Shown in pieces: positions 1 through 5,940 of a stretch of DNA of 9,233 nt (positions are counted from its first letter, which is position 1; every line of letters starts with the position of its first letter). The stretch spans positions 1 through 9,233 of the forward strand of contig DAOWNJ010000028.1 of the NCBI GenBank assembly GCA_030642645.1, in the 5' to 3' direction. The notes under the pieces were generated by a model. It had not been told where the DNA came from. It was given only the letters and a program-made list of their open reading frames with translations, and searched no databases. The position numbers were made by a program, and so were the translations under genes. This DNA is from Dehalococcoidia bacterium (GTDB taxonomy: Bacteria; Chloroflexota; Dehalococcoidia; E44-bin15; DAOWNJ01).

Positions 1-438
1 CCATGCTGTTACCTCCAGCGAGTCAGGGATGGTATCGGGCATCACCGCCAGGGAGTGATAGCGGATGGCGGGAAAGGGGTTGGGAAGCCCGGCGAGGACT
101 CCCTTACCGTTGTGATGGATAAGGGACGACTTGCCGTGCATGAGCTCGCCTGCCCGCTCAACAATAGCCCCGTAGCTATAGCCGATGCACTGGTGGCCGA
201 GGCAAACACCAAGAATTGGGATAGTGGCCCCGAAGTGGCGGATGACCTCGTTTGAGATGCCCGCCCTATCGGGGGTGCCGGGGCCGGGGGAGATCACGAT
301 CCGCTGAGGCTTTAACTCCTCGATCTCACCGATGTTTACCCTGTCATTTCGCACCACCAGCACTTCCTCACCCAGTTCGCTAAGGTACTGGAACAGGTTA
401 TAGGTGAAGCTATCATAGTTATCTATCAGTAAAAGCAC
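1..438 (-). CDS. trpG: Anthranilate synthase component II (glutamine amidotransferase), 3' end beyond window
   Basis: TrpG hydrolyses glutamine and passes ammonia to TrpE, which makes anthranilate from chorismate in the first committed step of tryptophan synthesis. The 146 visible codons form a class I glutamine amidotransferase. The N-terminus carries IDNYDSFTYNL (5-15), then the oxyanion-hole segment SPGPGTP (50-56) and the nucleophile elbow GVCLGHQ with Cys79. The conserved HGK (101-103) and RYHSL (126-130) follow. The His-x-Glu of the catalytic triad lies beyond the left edge. The start is taken as GTG at 438, because AGGAGG (443-448) sits four bases upstream and the family begins right there with LLLIDNYDSF. 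The trpE stop codon TAG overlaps this Shine-Dalgarno sequence, and only 8 bases separate the genes, so the two are co-transcribed and probably translationally coupled. The distinction from the folate paralogue PabA rests on the partner trpE and the Trp T-box upstream. Confidence 0.96.
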   Translation of the reverse strand, partial: MLLLIDNYDSFTYNLFQYLSELGEEVLVVRNDRVNIGEIEELKPQRIVISPGPGTPDRAGISNEVIRHFGATIPILGVCLGHQCIGYSYGAIVERAGELMHGKSSLIHHNGKGVLAGLPNPFPAIRYHSLAVMPDTIPDSLEVTAW

Positions 439-442
439 AATG

Positions 443-448
443 CCTCCT
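443..448 (-). promoter_or_regulatory. Shine-Dalgarno of trpG overlapping the trpE stop
   Basis: AGGAGG on the minus strand shares bases with the trpE TAG stop (447-449) and lies four bases before the GTG at 438. It decides the GTG start of trpG, since there is no nearby ATG. The overlap suggests ribosomes finishing trpE help start trpG, which would give the equal amounts needed for the anthranilate synthase complex. Confidence 0.8.
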
Positions 449-1895
449 ATGGACTCTCCGCCTGCTCGATGGCTTTAAGCATGGCCTGGGCCTTGTTCAG
501 GCACTCCTGATATTCACGCTCAGGCACGCTATCGGCAACAATGCCCGCACCAGCCTGCACATAGGCGGTGCCATTAGTCATTACAATAGTCCTGATAGTT
601 ATCGCTGTATCGAGGTTTCCAGAAAAGCTGAAATAGCCCACCGCTCCGGCATAAGGGCCTCTCTTATCCGGCTCCAGCTCGGCAATGATCTCCATGGCGC
701 GGATTTTGGGCGCACCGGAGACTGTGCCCGCCGGGAAGCAGGCCCTCAAGGCATCAAACTGGGTGAGGCTGCTGCGCAGCTTACCCTGAACATGAGACAC
801 AAGGTGCATTACATGCGAGTAGCGTTCCACATCCATCACCTGGCTGACCTGGACAGTTCCAGGCTCGCTGACCCGCCCGATGTCATTTCGCCCCAGGTCC
901 AGTAGCATGATGTGCTCGGCACATTCCTTCTCATCGCTGCGAAGCTCCTCCTCCAGGACCAGGTCTTCACATAGGTCGGCTCCACGAGGCCGTGTTCCGG
1001 CAATGGGATGGGTCGCCACCATCCCATCCTCTACCCTTACCAGCATCTCAGGTGAGGCACCGATGATTTGGCAGTTACCCATGTGAAGATAGTACATATA
1101 AGGCGACGGGTTGATGCTGCGCAGCGCCCGATAGATACCAAAGGGGCTGGCAGTGGTGGGTCGGCCAAGCCGCTGTGATAGGACCACCTGGATGATCTCA
1201 CCATCGCAGATATATTCCTTCGCCTGGGACACCCTCCTTTCGAATTCAGCCTGGGAGAGATTGGAGGAGATGGGTGGTGGGGAGGACGGCATCGCGGTGG
1301 CTTTTCCACCTGAGCCTTGCTCCATAGGCTGGTTCAGTCTTTCCGCAAGACGGTCGATCTTTTCTACTGCCTTCAAATAGGCCACCTCAATGTCGCCATC
1401 GAGGCGAACATGGCTGACGATCTTGATCTTGTGGGTGAGGTGATCGAATACCAGCACGGTATCAGCAAACATGAAAATGGCCTCTGGCAAGCCCAGGGGG
1501 TCGAATTTGGGCGAAGGCAGCTCCTCGAAGTGCCTTGCCACCTCGTAAGCCAGATACCCTACCGCTCCGCCGTGAAAACGGGGCAGGCCGGGAATTGAAA
1601 CCAGCCTGTATTTACTGACCTCCTCCTCCACCGCCAAAAGGGGGTCGCTGGAGGGTGGGGTGTTTTTTCCGCCTCCAGTTTGGAGTATCCGATAGGGCTC
1701 GGTGCCTATAAAGCTATAGCGTGCCAACCGCTCCCCACCCTCGACGCTCTCCAGGAGGAAGGAATAGTCGCCCTGAGCTACCTTCAGGTAGGCAGAGACC
1801 GGGGTCTCTAAATCGGCTCCAATCTCACGGTAGATGGGAACCAGGTTGCCGTGTTTCCCCAGCTTTTGAACCTCGCTTAATGTAGGATAATACAT
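447..1895 (-). CDS. trpE: Anthranilate synthase component I
   Basis: TrpE converts chorismate plus ammonia from TrpG to anthranilate and pyruvate. The 482-residue length is normal for the family. The N-terminal regulatory domain carries LLES (47-50), and the catalytic half carries NPSPYMYY (262-269). Both are known tryptophan-contacting motifs, so feedback inhibition by tryptophan is expected. The chorismate-binding core shows PIAGTRPRG (297-305), the acidic stretch ending LLDLGRNDIG (331-340), PAGTVSGAPK (388-397) and GAGIVADSVPEREY (449-462). The last of these provides Mg2+ and chorismate contacts. The ATG at 1895 is preceded by a good Shine-Dalgarno (AGAGGGTG). The gene sits directly behind an intrinsic terminator controlled by a Trp T-box, and trpG follows 8 bases downstream. 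A para-aminobenzoate synthase PabB is a less likely reading, given the T-box specifier and the LLES/NPSPYM motifs. Confidence 0.97.
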   Translation of the reverse strand: MYYPTLSEVQKLGKHGNLVPIYREIGADLETPVSAYLKVAQGDYSFLLESVEGGERLARYSFIGTEPYRILQTGGGKNTPPSSDPLLAVEEEVSKYRLVSIPGLPRFHGGAVGYLAYEVARHFEELPSPKFDPLGLPEAIFMFADTVLVFDHLTHKIKIVSHVRLDGDIEVAYLKAVEKIDRLAERLNQPMEQGSGGKATAMPSSPPPISSNLSQAEFERRVSQAKEYICDGEIIQVVLSQRLGRPTTASPFGIYRALRSINPSPYMYYLHMGNCQIIGASPEMLVRVEDGMVATHPIAGTRPRGADLCEDLVLEEELRSDEKECAEHIMLLDLGRNDIGRVSEPGTVQVSQVMDVERYSHVMHLVSHVQGKLRSSLTQFDALRACFPAGTVSGAPKIRAMEIIAELEPDKRGPYAGAVGYFSFSGNLDTAITIRTIVMTNGTAYVQAGAGIVADSVPEREYQECLNKAQAMLKAIEQAESP

Positions 1896-1910
1896 GGGAT
1901 TTCACCCTCT

Positions 1911-1949
1911 TTAAATAAAAAACCCTTCGCCCTTAAGGGGCGAAGGGTT
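1911..1949 (-). terminator. Intrinsic terminator of the trp T-box leader
   Basis: On the minus strand a perfect 12-bp stem (AACCCTTCGCCC paired with GGGCGAAGGGTT, 5-nt loop CTTAA, 1921-1949) is followed by a T-rich run. It ends about 16 bases before the trpE ATG. The 5' arm of this hairpin is the same AACCCTT that pairs with AAGGGT of the T-box antiterminator, so the two structures exclude each other. This is a regulatory attenuator, not the end of an upstream gene. Confidence 0.95.
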
Positions 1950-1969
1950 AACTCCGCGGTGCCACCCTT
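1943..1969 (-). promoter_or_regulatory. T-box antiterminator element
   Basis: AAGGGT at the start of the conserved T-box sequence can pair with AACCCTT (1943-1949). The bulge carrying UGGC, which captures the 3' end of uncharged tRNA-Trp, is left between the arms. The AACCCTT arm is shared with the terminator stem. This is the genetic switch of the leader. Confidence 0.88.
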
Positions 1970-2226
1970 TTTAGCCGACCGACCCGATCTTCAATCAGCC
2001 ATCTCTATCAGGTACGGAGACCTGGTCTCGATACCCTAGGCTCTGATAACGGTGCCAACTCCGGCAAAGCCTACTGCCTCTGATCAATCAGGGGGTTCGG
2101 TTTGCGGCTCCCGAGCCCATTCCCCCTCTGCGCCGATATCGGGCTTTCACCTTCCCCGACTCTCTGCGATCCCGCTTGAGGGGTATTCTTCTCGTTCGCA
2201 GCCTTTACTCTACCAAATTCTGCGGC

Positions 2227-2255
2227 ATTCTAACAGACTGAAGGACCTTTGTCAA
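2227..2255 (-). promoter_or_regulatory. Sigma-70-type promoter of the trp operon
   Basis: On the minus strand a perfect -35 TTGACA (2250-2255) and a -10 TAGAAT (2227-2232, five of six consensus) are separated by exactly 17 bases. Transcription should start near 2220, at the 5' edge of the T-box, giving a leader of about 325 nt. The promoter touches the 5' side of the histidine-kinase remnant that lies on the other strand. Confidence 0.85.
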
Positions 2256-2273
2256 TCGGTGAGGGGCGGACCA

Positions 2274-2739
2274 GAGCAGCTTCATGCCATAAGCGAAGTA
2301 GGACGAAAGATCAGCTCTATCTTGAGCCTCGACGAGCTACTGCTATATGTAGCTGACCTCCTCCGACATAGTCTCAATTATTACAATGTCAATATCTTTC
2401 TACTTTAATGAAGCACGGCGCTCGGTATGGGGCCTTATCTCCGGGGAGAGATGCCCCTTACCTGATGATGCAGAGGCTGCATTGCTACGCATCTGCCAGG
2501 AGTTGCTGGCCAATGTGAGAAAACATGCTCAGGCGAGCCGGGTAGATGTTAATCTGAATTTTGAAAGGCCAGCAGTTAGCTTGAGCATCCGTGATAACGG
2601 GGTTGGCTTTGAGCCCAGGGCCCTGCCCGAGGGCGCTTTTGGACTTGCAGGCATGAGGGAGCGCTCCCGCCTTCTGGGAGGGGAGTTTGTGGCGCAGAGC
2701 GAGAAGGTGAAGGGGACGTTGATACAAGTAAAGAAATAA
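2274..2739 (+). pseudogene. Sensor histidine kinase remnant (GAF fragment plus HATPase domain)
   Basis: Two pieces of one kinase are visible in different frames. The first (to 2408) reads like the start of a GAF domain: LHAISEVGRKISSIL, LDELL, then YYNVNIFLL and a stop. The second (about 2404-2739) begins at NEARRSVWGL, a stretch normally found after the phospho-accepting His of HisKA_3/NarL-type kinases. It jumps abruptly to LPDDAEAALLRICQELLANVRKHA (N box) and continues with DNGVGF (G1) and FGLAGMRERSRLLGG (G2). The rest of the GAF domain, the H-box histidine and the segment between VWGL and LPDD are missing, so at least two deletions and a frame change have occurred. No ribosome-binding site precedes the ATG at 2386. 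A free-standing small ATPase protein (2386-2739) cannot be excluded but is unlikely. The partner response regulator is absent. Confidence 0.82.
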
Positions 2740-2891
2740 GCTTCGCTGTGGAGCCCGGGGGTATATTCGGCTACCTCGGTCCCAACGGAGCGGGAAAGAC
2801 CACCACTATAAGGGTCATCCTGGGGCTCTTCAAGCCCGATTCGGGCAAGGCCGTGGACGGGTGGGACGCAGTGGCCAAAGAAGTTAGATAA
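2736..2891 (+). pseudogene. ABC transporter ATP-binding protein, N-terminal remnant
   Basis: The frame from 2736 reads ISFAVEPGGIFGYLGPNGAGKTTT and continues to LGLFKPDSG before a TAA at 2889-2891. GPNGAGKTT is a Walker A motif in the usual setting of CcmA/drug-exporter ATPases. The Q-loop, the signature LSGGQ and Walker B are absent, and nothing after 2891 restores them, so only about 50 of roughly 300 codons remain. There is no start codon or Shine-Dalgarno sequence, and the fragment overlaps the last codons of the kinase remnant in another frame. A sensor kinase followed by an ABC exporter is a common bacterial arrangement, so both remnants probably descend from one locus that collapsed by deletion. 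Confidence 0.85.
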
Positions 2892-2965
2892 GAATTTATC
2901 CACACAGCGACTAACATGTCAAAGAACTGGTCATCTACCAAAGAGGAACAATGAGGTTAGGGGGG
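2892..2965. other. Non-coding strip with a DnaA-box-like 9-mer
   Basis: No coding signal is seen between the ABC remnant and the original end of the acyl-CoA synthetase frame. The strip holds TTATCCACA (2896-2904, plus), identical to the Escherichia coli DnaA-box consensus. It also has a small inverted repeat GATAA/TTATC (2887-2900). No intrinsic terminator is apparent for the minus-strand gene that ends here. Confidence 0.5.
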
Positions 2966-3052
2966 TCAAGAGAGCATGACGCGCGCATCGACGACCACAT
3001 ACCCCTTGTTTTGCTCCAAAGCTTTCACCGGATTGAGGTCTAGCTCTGCTAT
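2966..3052 (-). pseudogene. Severed C-terminal tail of the acyl-CoA synthetase (28 codons, in frame after TAA)
   Basis: Directly after the TAA at 3053-3055 the same minus-strand frame stays open for 28 codons (IAELDLNPVKALEQ..., then YVVVDARVML) and ends at TGA (2966-2968). This is the expected end of NDP-forming acyl-CoA synthetases, where E/DLNP supplies Mg2+-ATP ligands in the ATP-grasp domain. The junction reads VEDLP-stop-IAELDLNP, and relatives usually have an acidic residue at the stop position, so GAA to TAA is the simplest change. There is no start codon or ribosome-binding site, so it is not a separate gene. Confidence 0.85.
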
Positions 3053-5680
3053 TTAGGGTAGGTCTTCCACCATCGCCGAGACTCTTAGCAGGAGTTCCTC
3101 AAGAGACTTTGTATCACATGGTTTCGTTCCTCGCCAGCCTTCAAGGAGTTGGTAAGCCTTGACCGAGCGCACCATCTCCTGGGCATCGATATCGGTCAAT
3201 GGGTGAATGCGAAGGACGACATCTTTGAATAACTCAGTATAAACCCCGCCCGTGCCGAACAGGATCAGGGGACCAAAAGAGGGGTCCTGGGTAACGCCAA
3301 CGATGACCTCGATTCCTCCAGTTATCATTTCCTGGATGATCACACCTTGCATCTCGTCTGGCCTTCCCATACTGGCCAGGCGTTCCCTGATTTGGATAAA
3401 GGCTCTCTCCACTTCTCTCTGCGAGCGGAGATCAAGGATTACACCGCCAACCTCTGTTTTATGGGCTATTGTATCAGAGAGAAGCTTTACAGCGACGGGG
3501 AAGCCGATTCCCCCGGCGGTCCTCGTCGCCTCCTCGGCAGTCCTGGCTGACTTTGACCTCACTACCCGAATGCCATAGGAGCTGAGAAGCTCGATGGCGG
3601 AGGTAGCGTCGAGCCACAAAGGTCGAGAAGCGCTTCGCTCCAAAGCCGATTTCACTATCTGATCAGCCTTCTTTTTATCAATGCTTCCCAGCTCTTGAAT
3701 TATCCCCTTTGGTCTATTTAGCCACTCGCTGTACTCGCAAGCCCTGGCGAGGGCAGCAGCGGTAGCCTCTGGGAAGGTAAAACAGGGAACGTACCCTTCT
3801 TCCTCAGAGCCGAGCTCGATAGGGGCGCCACGCGAACCCATAAATGAAGCCAGCAGGGTCTTGCCTCGGCGGCGAAACTGCAGCGCTGCCTCCCGGATGG
3901 CATTGGCTACCTCTTCACTCTTCGTAACTATCGGGGGAATAAAGATAACAATCACAATGTCTACGCAGTCATCCTGTGCCAGAAGCTCCAGCGCCTGGCT
4001 ATACTCTTCGGCAGTAGCTTCAGCAGTCATATCTATGGGGTTGTCAATACTGGCCCTGCTTGGCAGGAGCTTCTTCAGCTCTGAAAGCGTCTTATTCGAA
4101 AGAGTGGCCAGTTCAAGGCCTCTGGCAGCACAGGCATCAACGGTCATGATTCCGGGACCACCACCATTGGTGAGAATAGCCACCCTTCTCCCTGAAGGTA
4201 GTGGCTGGTGACATAGCAGGTTGGCCACATCAAAGAGATCCTCCAGCGTATCTACCCGGATTATCCCGGCCTGTCTAAACAGGGCTTCGGAAGCTACATC
4301 GGCAGTAGCCAGCGCTCCTGTGTGGGACGCAGCAGCCCTGGAGCCCGCTGGCGTGCGTCCACTCTTTACCGCTACTATTGGCTTGGTGGGCGTTACGCCA
4401 CGGGCTATACGAGCAAACCACCTTGGATCTCCGAAGGATTCCATGTAGAGGAGGATGACATCAGTAGCAGCGTCATCCCCCCAGTACTGTAGCAGGTCAT
4501 TGCTGGATACATCGGCCCTGTTTCCTATGCTGACGAAAGTAGAGAGGCCAATATTGAGGCCCCGTGTATATTCCAGAATAGCAAGCCCAAGGGCACCACT
4601 CTGGGTGCCAAAAGCAATGTTGCCGGCGGGAGGAAAAACGGAGGAGAAGGTAGCATTCATATTGACCTGGGGATCGGTATTGATGATCCCCATGCAGTTG
4701 GGACCTACCAGGCGCATTCCGTAGTTGCGAGCCGTCTCAATCAGCTTTTCTTGTTTAATTACTCCTTCAGCCCCGCTTTCTGCGAAACCTGCTGATATAA
4801 CGACGACACCCCTCACACCCTTCCGCCCACACTCTTGCACCACCTGGTGGACTATTTCCGCAGGAGTAATAACCACTGCCAGATCGACTTCACCCGATAT
4901 ATCCAAAACAGACGGATATGCCTTTACCGATGCCACCACTTCAGCATTAGGGTTGACCGGATAGAGGACGCCGTTAAACCCCTGTTGTAGTATGTTATGG
5001 AAGAGCTTGTTGCCGATGGTCCCCTGCTTTCGCGAGGCTCCAATAACGGCTATGGAACGGGGCTTGAGGAAAGCCCTCAATGATGCTATGGTGGCAACTT
5101 TCTCTCGCTCAGCGGACCTTTCTTCGACCAGCGGTGCCGGAGCAATAGGTAAGACCACCTGATAAACACCGTTTTCCAGCTCATGGGCCATCTGGAAGCC
5201 GCTATTCTTCAGCACCCTCATCATTTGCTCGTTTTCAGCAAGCACCTCAGCCTGAAAAAGGCAGATACCCCTTTCAGTTGCTACTGAGGCTAGTTGCTCC
5301 AGCAGGTGAGTACCAATGCCTTTTCCTTGGTAGGCATCCTCAACGAGGAAGGCCACCTCGGCCGCATCCCTCCTGGGAAGCCGGTAATAGCGACCCACAG
5401 CAACGATTTTCTCTTCTATATCTTCTCCGATAGTTGTCACCAGGGCGAAGGTGTTATCAAAATCAACAGTGCAAAAGCGTTCTGCTTCCTCTCTTGACAT
5501 CTGGGTCAGGACATTTTGAAACCTGAGATAAATGGTGCGGGGGGTAAGACGGTTGAAAAGAGCGAGCAACCTTTCTTCATCCTCGCGCTGAATAGGCCGG
5601 AGATGCAAAGTGGAGCCATCCTTAAGTATTACTGCTCTTCTGTATTTTTCTAAACCGTTGCTAGTGGGATTTGCTGCCAT
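3053..5680 (-). CDS. GNAT acetyltransferase / NDP-forming acyl-CoA synthetase fusion, prematurely stopped
   Basis: This 875-residue frame joins two enzymes. Residues about 20-180 are a GNAT domain, with the acetyl-CoA loop in VEDAYQGKGIGTHL (113-126). Residues about 200-480 are a CoA-binding and ligase region, with GASRKQGTIGNK (214-225), GPNCMGIINT (326-335) and ASHTGALA (451-458), whose His453 is the expected phospho-histidine. A second ligase domain follows (NGGGPGIMTVDA, 505-516). An ATP-grasp domain fills about 685-875 (GFPVAVKLLSDTIAHKTEVGG). The family interconverts acyl-CoA plus ADP/Pi with acid plus ATP. GNAT fusions such as bacterial Pat/PatZ acetylate lysines of metabolic enzymes, often acyl-CoA synthetases. 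Here the GNAT part is N-terminal, opposite to PatZ. The ATG at 5680 has GGAGGG nine bases upstream. A TAA removes the last 28 residues, including the ATP-grasp ELDLNP. The GNAT half should survive, while synthetase activity is doubtful. Confidence 0.9.
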   Translation of the reverse strand: MAANPTSNGLEKYRRAVILKDGSTLHLRPIQREDEERLLALFNRLTPRTIYLRFQNVLTQMSREEAERFCTVDFDNTFALVTTIGEDIEEKIVAVGRYYRLPRRDAAEVAFLVEDAYQGKGIGTHLLEQLASVATERGICLFQAEVLAENEQMMRVLKNSGFQMAHELENGVYQVVLPIAPAPLVEERSAEREKVATIASLRAFLKPRSIAVIGASRKQGTIGNKLFHNILQQGFNGVLYPVNPNAEVVASVKAYPSVLDISGEVDLAVVITPAEIVHQVVQECGRKGVRGVVVISAGFAESGAEGVIKQEKLIETARNYGMRLVGPNCMGIINTDPQVNMNATFSSVFPPAGNIAFGTQSGALGLAILEYTRGLNIGLSTFVSIGNRADVSSNDLLQYWGDDAATDVILLYMESFGDPRWFARIARGVTPTKPIVAVKSGRTPAGSRAAASHTGALATADVASEALFRQAGIIRVDTLEDLFDVANLLCHQPLPSGRRVAILTNGGGPGIMTVDACAARGLELATLSNKTLSELKKLLPSRASIDNPIDMTAEATAEEYSQALELLAQDDCVDIVIVIFIPPIVTKSEEVANAIREAALQFRRRGKTLLASFMGSRGAPIELGSEEEGYVPCFTFPEATAAALARACEYSEWLNRPKGIIQELGSIDKKKADQIVKSALERSASRPLWLDATSAIELLSSYGIRVVRSKSARTAEEATRTAGGIGFPVAVKLLSDTIAHKTEVGGVILDLRSQREVERAFIQIRERLASMGRPDEMQGVIIQEMITGGIEVIVGVTQDPSFGPLILFGTGGVYTELFKDVVLRIHPLTDIDAQEMVRSVKAYQLLEGWRGTKPCDTKSLEELLLRVSAMVEDLP

Positions 5681-5778
5681 GTAATTTCACCCTCCATATT
5701 GTGCCTGGTGCACTACAGCCTATGCCTTTGGCTCTTTTGATAGTCCGCCGGATGAGTCCAGAGCGCCCGTGGGTTGAC
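5681..5778 (-). promoter_or_regulatory. Possibly structured 5' leader of the GNAT/acyl-CoA synthetase mRNA
   Basis: Between the predicted start of transcription and the ATG the RNA can form several short helices: GCTCT with AGAGC (enclosing TCCGGCGGA), AGCC with GGCT, and GTGC with GCAC just before the Shine-Dalgarno sequence. I do not recognise a known riboswitch class, and no T-run terminator is present. It may be an ordinary leader. Confidence 0.3.
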
Positions 5779-5784
5779 AATGAG

Positions 5785-5813
5785 ATTATAAGGATTCCCG
5801 TTCGCAGAGTCAA
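5785..5813 (-). promoter_or_regulatory. Sigma-70-type promoter of the GNAT/acyl-CoA synthetase gene
   Basis: On the minus strand -35 TTGACT (5808-5813) and a perfect -10 TATAAT (5785-5790) are exactly 17 bases apart. Transcription would start near 5778, leaving a leader of about 97 nt before the ATG at 5680. The strong match suggests the truncated gene is still transcribed. Confidence 0.85.
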
Positions 5814-5894
5814 CGATCCCGTTCTGATCCCCCTTCGTCTGGAGCCCCAGATCAATTGAATCAGGGGGGGCGGCTTTTCATTACACCTGACATT

Positions 5895-5917
5895 TTGCCC
5901 CCTTTATAGAAGGGCAA
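5895..5917. repeat. Small inverted repeat upstream of the secreted-protein remnant
   Basis: TTGCCC (5895-5900) and GGGCAA (5912-5917) are perfect inverted arms 11 bases apart and can be extended by CTT/AAG inside. It lies about 20 bases before the AGGAGG of the small secreted frame and could be an operator or an mRNA hairpin. The function is unknown. Confidence 0.35.
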
Positions 5918-5940
5918 CATATACTGAGAGGAGGAAAATG

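Larger units (their letters stand above)
1900..2220 (-). promoter_or_regulatory. T-box riboswitch (tRNA-Trp-sensing) leader of the trp operon
   Basis: The leader RNA of trpE has the parts of a T-box in order. A GA/k-turn-like stretch (GAACGAG, 2191-2197) opens Stem I. The distal Stem I loop GGTGAAAGCCC lies at 2141-2151. The specifier region GAATGGG has codon UGG at 2117-2119, i.e. tryptophan. The Stem IIA/B pseudoknot region (about 2045-2078) contains AGTAGG and CACCGTTATC. A Stem III hairpin (GGTA..GAGACC / GGTCTC..TACC) lies at about 2011-2036. The 14-nt T-box itself (AAGGGTGGCACCGCGG) is at 1954-1969. The acceptor-binding bulge UGGC (1961-1964) would pair with a GCCA end, which fits the G73 discriminator of bacterial tRNA-Trp. 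Uncharged tRNA-Trp stabilises the antiterminator, and charged tRNA leaves the terminator at 1911-1949. Helix borders are read by eye. Confidence 0.93.

Noticed and set aside
2052..2258. Plus-strand open frame leading into the GAF fragment
   Set aside because: This part is the reverse complement of the T-box leader and trp promoter. Its translation has no family resemblance, and only the residues after about 2274 look like a kinase.
3250..5500. Many open frames of 60-120 codons antisense or out of frame within the synthetase gene
   Set aside because: They lie under one long, well-recognised coding frame, lack ribosome-binding sites and give low-complexity Ser/Arg/Ala-rich products.
5749..5758. 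Hammerhead-like GGATGAGTCC
   Set aside because: The core CUGANGA is not matched (G in place of U), and no GAAA partner follows at a suitable distance.
5774..5779. Plus-strand TTGACA
   Set aside because: There is no acceptable -10 at 16-18 bases, and the nearby TTATAA is only about 7 bases away. The overlapping minus-strand promoter explains the AT-rich bases better.
5920..5925. TATACT as a -10 for the small secreted frame
   Set aside because: It would put the transcription start inside the Shine-Dalgarno sequence, and no -35 stands at the right distance.
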